A DNA stretch of 64,000 nucleotides from PALSA-612 sp963846915 (GTDB lineage: Bacteria; Actinomycetota; Thermoleophilia; Gaiellales; Gaiellaceae), in assembly GCA_963846915.1 (NCBI GenBank), contig CAWJXV010000005.1:124001-188000 (forward strand), given 5' to 3'. Shown here piece after piece: positions 28,898 to 36,197 of the stretch. Within the stretch, counting starts at the first letter, position 1. Each line of letters opens with the position of its first letter. The translations under genes were made by a program, and so were the position numbers. The notes beneath the pieces are model-generated. The model ran no database searches. It was not told the DNA's origin and saw nothing but the letters and a program-made list of their open reading frames with translations.

Positions 28898-29335
28898 CTA
28901 GTCCTTGTCGTGCTCGTCCGGCGGGACGATCACGACGGGGCACTTGGCGTGATGCGACACGTGCTGGCTGACCGATCCGAGCACGAGCCGGGCGAAGCCG
29001 CCGAGCCCGCGCGAGCCGACGACGAGCACCTCGGCGCCCTCGCTCTCCTCGACGAGGACGTCGGCGGCCTGCCCCTCGCAGAGCTTTGCCTCGTACTCGA
29101 CGCCCGCCGGAACCGCCGCCTCGGCCTGCTCGGCGATCTCCTGGGCGGCTCCCTGCATGTCGGACGTGATCTCCTCCGGCGGGGGGAGGCCGTCGGTGTA
29201 GACGGCGAGCGGAATGTGCCAGGCGACGACGATCCGAAGCTTGGCGCCCCGCGTCTTCGCCTCCTCGGCGGCGACTCGGAGCGCGGCCATGCTGCTCTCC
29301 GAGCCGTCCACACCGACGACGACGAATCCCGGCAC
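28898..29335 (-). CDS. Universal stress protein (UspA family)
   Basis: It encodes 145 residues from a GTG at 29335 that shares one base with the GAPDH stop (TAGTG). The Usp fold is VVVGVDGSESSMAALRVAAE at the start, and the ATP-binding signature is VVGSRGLGGFARLVLGSVSQ (G-2x-G-9x-G-S type). UspA proteins of this ATP-binding kind are cytosolic stress and dormancy factors. Co-transcription with GAPDH links it to energy metabolism. Confidence 0.92.
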   Translation of the reverse strand: MPGFVVVGVDGSESSMAALRVAAEEAKTRGAKLRIVVAWHIPLAVYTDGLPPPEEITSDMQGAAQEIAEQAEAAVPAGVEYEAKLCEGQAADVLVEESEGAEVLVVGSRGLGGFARLVLGSVSQHVSHHAKCPVVIVPPDEHDKD

Positions 29336-30363
29336 TAGGCCCCGACTCCCGCAGGCACCGGGGCGAGCACGCGCTCGGCCAGGTCGACCAGCCGCGTCGC
29401 GTAGCCCCACTCGTTGTCGTACCACGCGACGACCTTCACCTGCGTTCCGTCGACGACGGTGGTCAGGCCGGCGTCGAAGACCGCCGAGTAGGGCGAGCCG
29501 ATCACGTCGGAGGAGACGAGCGGCTCCTCGCTGTAGGCGAGAATGCCCTCGAGCTCGCCCCGGTCGGCGCGCTCCGCGAACGCGGCGTTGACCTCCTCGA
29601 CCGACGTTGGCCTCTCCGTCTCGACGCTGAGGTCGACGAGGGAGCCCGTCGCGACCGGGACACGCACTGCGTAGCCCTTCAGCTTCCCCTCGAGCTCCGG
29701 GATCACGAGCCCGATCGCCTTCGCGGCACCTGTCGTGGTCGGGATCACGTTCAGGGACGCAGCCCGGGCCCGCCGCAGGTCCTTGTGCGGCAGGTCGACG
29801 AGTCGCTGGTCGGCCGTGTATGCGTGCACCGTGGTCATGAGTCCGTGGCGGATGCCGACCCTATCGTGAAGCACCTTGGCCACGGGCGCCAGGCAGTTGG
29901 TCGTGCAGGAGGCGTTGGAGATGACGTCATCTCGCTCGGGATCGTACGAGTCGAAGTTGACGCCGAGCACGAACGTCGGCACCGCGTCCTTTGCGGGCGC
30001 CGAGAGGATCACCTTGCGTGCGCCCGCGGCCAGGTGGGCGGCGGCAGCGTCCCGGGTGCGGAAGACGCCCGTCGACTCGATCACGACGTCGACGTCGAGA
30101 TCGCGCCAGGGCAGCGTCACGGGGTCACGCTCGCCGAGGACGGCGATCTCCCGACCGTCCACGACGAGCCCGTGCTCGGTCGTCTCGACCGGGCGGCCGA
30201 AGCGGCCATAAACGCTGTCGTGCTTGAGCAGATGCGCGAGCGTGGCGGGGTCGACGAGGTCGTTGACCGCCACCCACTCGATGTCGGCTTCGCGCTCGCA
30301 GGCGGACCGCAGCGCGGCTCGCCCCACGCGGCCGAAGCCGTTGACGGCGACTCGGGTTGCCAT
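29335..30363 (-). CDS. gap: Glyceraldehyde-3-phosphate dehydrogenase
   Basis: It encodes 342 residues from an ATG behind AAAGGAG. The NAD-binding site is VAVNGFGRVGRAALR, the catalytic Cys is in SNASCTTNCLAP (about residue 152), the catalytic His is in TTVHAYTADQ, and the C-terminus has VVAWYDNEWGYATRLVDL. It catalyses the phosphorylating oxidation of glyceraldehyde-3-phosphate in glycolysis. The full family length is present with no gaps. No pgk follows; instead the gene is coupled to a universal stress protein. Confidence 0.95.
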   Translation of the reverse strand: MATRVAVNGFGRVGRAALRSACEREADIEWVAVNDLVDPATLAHLLKHDSVYGRFGRPVETTEHGLVVDGREIAVLGERDPVTLPWRDLDVDVVIESTGVFRTRDAAAAHLAAGARKVILSAPAKDAVPTFVLGVNFDSYDPERDDVISNASCTTNCLAPVAKVLHDRVGIRHGLMTTVHAYTADQRLVDLPHKDLRRARAASLNVIPTTTGAAKAIGLVIPELEGKLKGYAVRVPVATGSLVDLSVETERPTSVEEVNAAFAERADRGELEGILAYSEEPLVSSDVIGSPYSAVFDAGLTTVVDGTQVKVVAWYDNEWGYATRLVDLAERVLAPVPAGVGA

Positions 30364-30519
30364 GGGAGCTCCTTTCCGAGAGTCGCCCTCCACGCTAGGC
30401 GGCTGTCGCTCCCGGGACATCGGCGAATCCGCGGCTGTCGTTGCCGGAAGGACCACAATTCAATTTGGCAATTCTTTCCGGGCGATCGAGGTCAACGTTT
30501 GGATCGTTCTATGAATCGC

Positions 30520-30548
30520 TTGCCAAATCGTCGCGCATCGTCTATCCT
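30520..30548 (+). promoter_or_regulatory. Sigma70-type promoter TTGCCA-N17-TATCCT
   Basis: The -35 TTGCCA (30520-30525) and -10 TATCCT (30543-30548) are exactly 17 bp apart. The predicted start near 30555 leaves only a short leader containing GGAGG before the ATG at 30572. This is one of the best-looking promoters in the window and drives a 45-residue frame. Confidence 0.65.
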
Positions 30549-30571
30549 CGGACGCCGGAGGATCTCTAACC

Positions 30572-30709
30572 ATGATGACCACTACCTACATCGAGTCGTT
30601 CCACGCCAAGGCGGCGCCGGTTGCATGGGCGACGCCCTGTCCAGGCAATCTCGGCGGCGTGCGCCGACTCGACGAAGTCCCCGCCCTCGTTGGGAGGCAT
30701 GCGAGCTAG
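30572..30709 (+). CDS. 45-residue small protein in its own transcription unit
   Basis: The ATG-ATG start has GGAGG 10-15 nt upstream, under the promoter at 30520-30548, and a T-tailed terminator stands at 30736-30760. The peptide begins MMTTTYIESFHAKAAPVAWA and continues with a Cys-Pro-Gly turn (TPCPGNLGGVRRLDEVP). No signal peptide or membrane segment is seen. I do not recognise a family. Promoter, ribosome site, frame and terminator together make translation likely. It could be a regulatory or leader-like peptide. Confidence 0.55.
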   Translation: MMTTTYIESFHAKAAPVAWATPCPGNLGGVRRLDEVPALVGRHAS

Positions 30710-30735
30710 ATCTCTAGCCGCATAGAGCCAGACGA

Positions 30736-30760
30736 GGGCGACCCGAGGGTCGCCCTTTTT
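30736..30760 (+). terminator. Rho-independent terminator
   Basis: GGGCGACC pairs with GGTCGCCC around CGAG, and five T follow directly. It is a classic intrinsic terminator closing the 45-residue gene unit, and the only one here with a clear T-tract. Confidence 0.8.
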
Positions 30761-30923
30761 GTTGCCCGAACCGACCAGATCGACGTTTTGCACAGAGGTG
30801 ATGTCCAGTGAGCCTGATTCCGAGCTGAGCTGATCACAGTCTGAGAGCCGGCGCTTTCGCGCCAAAAATCGATGCTGGAAATCGCGTCTGGTTTGCCATG
30901 CGCATTTCCGGAGAGGAGAGGAG

Positions 30924-31085
30924 ATGCATCACCTGCATCGCTTCCCACCGCTCAGGCTCGTCCCACCGGCCGCGCCAGATCGCTCGGCCAAGGTGGTGGC
31001 GCTCCGGAGCAGGTCGGAGGCACGCCGGGATGACCGGGTTCCCAAGCGGGAGCCCGAGCGGTCGCCCCCACGGGCCGCCGCGTAA
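30924..31085 (+). CDS. 53-residue basic small protein
   Basis: The ATG at 30924 follows a repeated GGAGAGGAGAGGAG ribosome site. The frame begins MHHLHRFPPLRLVPPAAPDR and ends Arg/Pro-rich at a TAA (31083-31085), only 5 nt before a strong hairpin. No family is recognised. The placement mirrors the 45-residue unit just upstream (small frame then hairpin), which supports a real gene. The Arg/Pro composition is, however, also common in chance frames of high-GC DNA. Confidence 0.4.
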   Translation: MHHLHRFPPLRLVPPAAPDRSAKVVALRSRSEARRDDRVPKREPERSPPRAAA

Positions 31086-31089
31086 AGGG

Positions 31090-31123
31090 AGCGCCCCCGC
31101 CGAGCCGTTCAGGCGGGGGCGCT
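31090..31123 (+). terminator. 12-bp GC hairpin after the 53-residue frame
   Basis: AGCGCCCCCGCC (31090-31101) pairs perfectly with GGCGGGGGCGCT (31112-31123) over a 10-nt loop. GCCGTTT follows, a weak T-tail. Confidence 0.6.
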
Positions 31124-31165
31124 GCCGTTTGCCGGGACGACGCGGGAGAATGGGAGGAGGTGGCG

Positions 31166-31975
31166 ATGAGCATCAAGGCGTTCGGCACGATCGACGGGCG
31201 CAGCCTCGATCAGCTCGAGCGGTGCATGGAGGCCGGCGATGGCGACTTCGGCGTGCTTTGCGCCGACCACCACCCGGGCTACTCGCAGCCGATCGGCGGC
31301 GGCATCGCCTACGAGGGATACGTCTCGCCGTCGGGTGTCGGCTACGACATCGGCTGCGGCAACAAGGCCGCGCGGACCCAGCTGACGCAGGCCGATCTCG
31401 AGGCCCTCGGCAGCGTCGAGCGGATCATGGGCGAGATCATGCGCCGAATCTCCTTCGGCATCGGCGTTCCGGCCGTGGAGCGCACCGACCATCCGGTGCT
31501 GGAGAGGATTCGCCGCGCGGACTTCGCGCCGCAGCGCGGCCTCGCCGACCTTGCCGCGGCTCAGCTCGGCACGGTCGGGCGGGCAACCACTACGTGAACC
31601 TGATGGAGGACGAGAAGGGCCGGATCTGGGTCGGCGTCCATTTCGGCTCGCGCGGGTTCGGCCACAGGACAGCGTCGGGATTCCTGGCGCTCGCGCAGGG
31701 CCTCTCGTTCGGGGCCAGGGCGCACGAGGGCGAGATGGACTCGCCGCCGGTCCTCTTCGAGACCGACTCCGAGCTCGGCGAGTCGTACGTCGCCGCCATG
31801 GAGCTCGCCGGCCAGTACGCCTACGCCGGTCGTGACACAGTCGTCGCCCGAGGTCTACAAGCGCCTTCCGGACGTGCTCGCCGCTCATGCCGGCTCGATC
31901 CGCGTCAAGCACATGCTCCGGCCCCTCGGCGTCGCGATGGCCGGCCGCGACGTGGTCGACCCGTACAGGGACTGA
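31166..31975 (+). pseudogene. RtcB-family RNA ligase, frameshifted and internally deleted
   Basis: The start at 31166 has GGAGGAGGTGG upstream. The N-terminal metal region is present (CADHHPGYSQPIGGGIAYEG, VGYDIGCGNKAART). A missing base near 31572 breaks the frame before GNHYVNLMEDE and VGVHFGSRGFGH. After AYAGRDTVVA (near 31852) the sequence jumps straight to EVYKRLPDVLAAHAGSIRVK and the usual C-terminal end. Relatives have well over 100 more residues here, with the His-rich NHHNFAW segment and the HGAGR guanylylation motif. The product would lack the nucleotidyl-transfer His. It could be a true deletion or an assembly collapse. Confidence 0.75.
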
Positions 31976-32074
31976 CGGGAAAACCGCAGTCCCGAGCGGG
32001 CTCGCCTCGGATGCGGGTCGCAAGGCGTCGGCGGAGACTTCGACTGACAGAGCTCGAGTCGAAGGAGGCTGACC

Positions 32075-32767
32075 ATGCGAGTCGAGGACGTGATGACGAG
32101 AGAGGTGAGGACGGTCGATCCGGCCACGTCACTGAAGGACGTGGCGCGGGCGCTGACGGAGGACGGGATCTCGGGGGTGCCGGTCGTCGACGGCGAACGG
32201 GTCGTCGGCGTCGTGTCGGAGGCGGACATCCTCGTCAAGGAGCGTGCGATCAATCCGTCGCGGCACGGTCTTTCCGGGCTGCTCTTCTCGGAGGGTGTCG
32301 ACGTGGGCGAGAAGCTGCGCGCCCTGACGGCCGGGGAGGCGATGACGTCACCCGCCGTCACGATCACGCCGGCCCGGCCGGTCTCGGAGGCCGCCGGGCG
32401 GATGATCGACGAGCGCGTCAACCGGCTCCCGGTCGTGACAGACGACGGGGTGCTGGTCGGGATCGTCACGCGCGCGGACCTCGTCCGGGCGTTCGTGCGC
32501 TCCGATGCGGAGATCGCGGCCGAGATCCGCGAGGACGTCGTGCTGCGGGCGCTCTGGATCGTCCCGGAGCAGGTGACGGTCGCCGTCGAGGACGGGGCCG
32601 TCGAGCTCGGCGGACACGTGGGCACGAGGGCCGATGCGGAGCTGGCCGCGGCGCTCACCCGGCGGGTGCCGGGCGTCGTCTCGGTCACCTCGAACGTGAC
32701 CTGGGACAGCGAGGAAGGCAAGAACGAGAGCCGCAAGTCGACGATGTGGACGGTAGGCCAGCGCTAG
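32075..32767 (+). CDS. CBS-pair protein with C-terminal BON domain
   Basis: It encodes 230 residues starting at an ATG behind GAAGGAGG. Two CBS domains span about residues 1-60 (VEDVMTREVRTVDPATSLKD, GVPVVDGERVVGVVSEADIL) and 88-150 (AMTSPAVTITPARPVSEAAG, LPVVTDDGVLVGIVTRADLV). A BON domain follows (VEDGAVELGGHVGTRADAEL, VPGVVSVTSNV). CBS pairs bind adenine nucleotides and BON domains bind membranes or lipids. Such proteins belong to hypoxia/stress sets in actinobacteria. Its stop overlaps the convergent membrane protein gene. Confidence 0.88.
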   Translation: MRVEDVMTREVRTVDPATSLKDVARALTEDGISGVPVVDGERVVGVVSEADILVKERAINPSRHGLSGLLFSEGVDVGEKLRALTAGEAMTSPAVTITPARPVSEAAGRMIDERVNRLPVVTDDGVLVGIVTRADLVRAFVRSDAEIAAEIREDVVLRALWIVPEQVTVAVEDGAVELGGHVGTRADAELAAALTRRVPGVVSVTSNVTWDSEEGKNESRKSTMWTVGQR

Positions 32768-35134
32768 CTGCTCGGCCGGATCGCCTCGACCCAGTCGAGG
32801 CTCCTGCCGCACAGGGTGCGGGCGTTCGCCGGCGCGACGTACGTGACCGGGAGATCCGGTCCGACGCGGCCGATCACGACCGGGCCGAGCCCGAAGAAGC
32901 CGGTGCCCGCACTGCCGGGATGGACGTCGGGCCCGGTGTAGCGGAACGTGAGGTCGTGCAGGCCTTTCTTCAGGCGCACCGTCACGAGCGGCTCGTACCC
33001 GGTCGGCCAGTTCTGGACCTGGCGCTGCGCCGCGACCTCGTGGCCGTCGACGGAGAGCTCGAGCAGGCTCCGCCAGGAGCCGTCGATCCCGATCTGGTAA
33101 AGCCCGTCGGCGGGCGCTCGGAACGAAACCGGGTACGTCGCCGAGCCGAGCGGATACTCGAGCCCGGCCGTCTCTCCGAACCGGCCCTCTCCGCCGGGGG
33201 CCGCGCCGCTCAGGTCGACCGCCGTGTTCGGCGGCCGCACGACGGCGGCGAGCCGACCGCCCGGCCCCGCCTCCTTCGCGAGGCGGAGCACGTCCGTGCA
33301 CTTCGGGACGGCCGCGGCGTGCAGCCGGTCGCCGAGCGACAGGTGCTCGAGGATCGTCGGCGCGCCGGAGACGGGCCGCTGCCAGACCTGGTAATGGGGC
33401 GTCGCCGCGATCGGCTGATAGACCGAGGGCGGCCGGCTCGCCGCGGGTGAGGCGCGCAGGACGATCGTCCGGTAGACGAGCACGTCGGGGAGCGCGATCT
33501 CGTCGAGGTCGGCCGACGCGCCGATCTGCAGCTCGGCGCCGGTCCGCAGCAGGATCGGGCGGACGCGAAGCTCGGACGTCGCCTCGGTGTCGAGCTTGCG
33601 CAGGAAGTGCCTGGCGCCGTAGGGGTCGTAGTCCGTCTCGAGCGCCGGCCCCTGGCCGGCGAACCTGTTGCCGATCGCCTCGAGCTCCGACAGTCGCGAG
33701 CTGGGGGCAAGGAACGCGTCGTGGTAGGCCCACGCATCCGACCAGGCGACGCCGAAGACGATCGCCGCCTGCCGCGAGAACGGCCTCGACCCGCCGGCCG
33801 TGCTCGTAGACCCAGCCGGCGGCGACGAGCGCGAGGCTGAGAGCGAGCGGAGACGCGATCGCGATCGCCTTCCCGCCGATCCACGGAGAGCCCTCGACCC
33901 AGAAGATCGTGCTGCCGACCAGCGCACTCGCCGCGTAGGTGAGCAGGCCGAAGGCGCGGCGCCGCCAGGCGAGGACGACCGCGAGGACGGCGCCGATGAC
34001 GACGAGCGCAATCAGCACGCCGGTGATGTCGCTCCGGTGTGCCGACGTCCGGAAGTCGCCGGTCGGCCAGATGCCGAAGATCTGCCACCAGGCGAGCGGG
34101 TGGTTGAGGTTCCCGAGCTCGCTTCCGCTCGTGAACGCGCCGGTGTGGTTGAACCACATGGTCGCCGCCGAGAGGGTCGGGATCGCGAGGAGCGCCGTGG
34201 CCACGACCAGGGCGACGGCCGCCTCGACGCTCGACCGACGGTCGGGACGGCGCCAGAGGACGACGGCCGCGATCACGGCGGGCACTGCGAGCCACGCGGC
34301 GCCGGCCGCGCTCTGCACCCCGACCGTCGCCGCGGCTGCGACCGCGAGCGGCAATACGGCGAGGCGGGTCGGCGCCCGGAGGAACGCCGGCAGCAATGCG
34401 GCGATCAACACGAGCAGGGCCGCTTCGGCGAGTTCCTTGATCCCGCCCCACAGCGCGTAGCCGTAGATGAGCGCCGCGCTCGCGGCGCTCGCGGCCGCGA
34501 CCGCGCGGAGCCACCTGGCGCGGACGAGCGGCGCGGACAGCGCGTACAGTCCGATCGCCACCATCGCGGCCAGGAAGCAGAGATACGGCTGCCAGAGCCA
34601 CGCCGTGTCGGTCCCGAGCAGCGTGTGGCCGACTCCGAGCGGCATCAGCGAGCCCATCGGGTACCCCGTGGACAGGCTGGTCGCGAGCGTCCGCTCGTAC
34701 GTTGACGGCGCCAGACCCGAAACGTTGTAGCCGTGCCCGAGGTAGCGGTCGAGCATGGCGAGGTAGGTCGCGGTGTCGTCGAGCTTGATGTAGCCCGCGA
34801 ACGTGCGCCGCCAGAGGAGCAGCACCGGCGCGCCGAAGGCCAGATAGGTCCCGGCGCCGGCCCCGATCGCCCACCAGTCCGGCCGCAGCCTGCGGAACGG
34901 CCACGAGAGGCCGTAGCCGACCGCGGCCAGCGCGACGACGAGCGGCGTCGCGAGGCCGGCCGTCGACTCGAAGACGGGCGGGAACAGCGCGGCGACGATC
35001 ATCAGCGCCACGCCCGCCGGCAGCAGGAGCACGTTCGGGAGCGCGGTCTCCCCGGCGGCCCGCTGGACCAGGAGGCCACATCCGAGCGCCAGCGCCGCCA
35101 GCACGAGCGGGAACAGGAGCCAGGCGATCAGCAC
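32764..35134 (-). CDS. Large polytopic membrane protein, GT-C-like (one frame change near 33788)
   Basis: The GTG start is at 35134. The first 450 residues hold about a dozen membrane helices, with an acidic loop KLDDTATYLAMLDRYLGHGY after the third or fourth helix. This resembles the Asp-containing first outer loop of GT-C glycosyltransferases. The C-terminal 330 residues form an outer domain with sugar-binding-like strands (YQIGIDGSWRSLLELSVDGH, LTFRYTGPDVHPGSAG). Near 33788 one extra base shifts the frame between VYEHGRRVEA and FSRQAAIVFGVAWSD. It probably transfers or binds envelope glycans. It follows a secreted repeat protein by 10 nt on the same strand. Confidence 0.7.
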
Positions 35135-35144
35135 GCGCGAGCCG

Positions 35145-36152
35145 TCAGCGAAGCGGGACGATCTTGCCCGTCGTCACGAGCTCCTTCGCCCGATCCGGCG
35201 AGGGGTCGTAGACCTCGATCTGGACGGGCTGGCCTGGGTAGGCGACGTACACGTTCGTCGGTGTGTTTTTGCTGTAGAACGCGATTCCGCCGCCCGTGAC
35301 CGGCACCTGCACCGCGTCGGGCCGGCTCGCCGAGGACTGCGTGGCCGTGAATGCGTCGGGGATGCCGTACGTCCCGACCGTCAGCGCCAGCACGTTCGCG
35401 CCCGCCGCCTGGCCCTTCGGCAGGTAGCGGACGAAGGTCTTGTCGCCCTGGGTCTGCTCGAGCTCGTAGCCGATGCCGGGCATGTACCCGGCCCAGTAGA
35501 GCGGATGGTCGAGCGAGCGGGCGACCGCCTTCAGCTTGCCCGGGGACACGAGCGCGGGTGCCGCGGAGGTCGAGGGGGCTGTCGCCGCGACAGGCACGAT
35601 CTTCCCCGTGCGGACGAGCTCCTTCGCCTGGGCGGCCGACGGGTCGTAGACCTCGATCTGGTAATCGGTCCCCGGGAAGGCGATGTAGATGTTCGTCGGG
35701 GTGTTCTTGTTGTAGAACGCGACCGCTCCCCGGGCGGGCACCCGTACGGAGCCCGACCGCTCGGCGCCTCTCTGGGTGACGCTGAATGCGCTCGCCACCG
35801 GATACGTGCCGACGGTCAGCTCGGCCTTCTGGGTTCCGACCGCAACACCGTGCGGCAGGTAGCGGAGATAGACCTTGCCGTCCGCTGACTGGGTCAGCTC
35901 GTACGTCTTCCCCGATTCCTCACCGGCCCAGTAGATCGGGCGCTGGAGCGCGCCGACGAGCGTCTGGAGTCCACCCGGGGTGATCGGGACGACCTTCGAG
36001 CCGGTTGCGCCGGCGGCCGTGGTCGGCGTGCTCGTGGGCGGCGACGAGCTCCCGCTGTCGCGCGTCGCGAGCCAGACGCCGAGCCCGGCCGCTACGCCGA
36101 TCGCGATCACGGCTCCGAGGCGCACCTTCGGGAGACGGCTCGACGCGGCCAC
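35145..36152 (-). CDS. Membrane-anchored protein with a duplicated 125-residue domain
   Basis: It encodes 335 residues from a GTG. A membrane anchor lies at residues 10-29 (VRLGAVIAIGVAAGLGVWLA) and a Ser/Thr/Pro linker follows. Two copies of the same module come next: PIYWAGEESGKTYELTQSAD...YLPHG...LTVGTYPV...AFYNKNTPTNIYIAFPG...IEVYDPSAAQAKELV, then the PLYWAGYMPGIGYELEQTQG copy ending in KELVTTGKIVP. The modules are roughly 50% alike by eye. The fold and role are unknown; an outer-face binding protein is likely. It lies between the ECF sigma gene and the large membrane protein, all on one strand. Confidence 0.75.
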   Translation of the reverse strand: MAASSRLPKVRLGAVIAIGVAAGLGVWLATRDSGSSSPPTSTPTTAAGATGSKVVPITPGGLQTLVGALQRPIYWAGEESGKTYELTQSADGKVYLRYLPHGVAVGTQKAELTVGTYPVASAFSVTQRGAERSGSVRVPARGAVAFYNKNTPTNIYIAFPGTDYQIEVYDPSAAQAKELVRTGKIVPVAATAPSTSAAPALVSPGKLKAVARSLDHPLYWAGYMPGIGYELEQTQGDKTFVRYLPKGQAAGANVLALTVGTYGIPDAFTATQSSASRPDAVQVPVTGGGIAFYSKNTPTNVYVAYPGQPVQIEVYDPSPDRAKELVTTGKIVPLR

Positions 36153-36197
36153 GGCGGCTACCTTAACGAGCCGCGCCGATGTCGCCGTCGGTTGACG

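Noticed and set aside
30460..30528. Inverted ATTTGGCAA/TTGCCAAAT halves as an operator for GAPDH
   Set aside because: The halves are about 60 bp apart and one is the -35 box of the small-gene promoter, so there is too little support.
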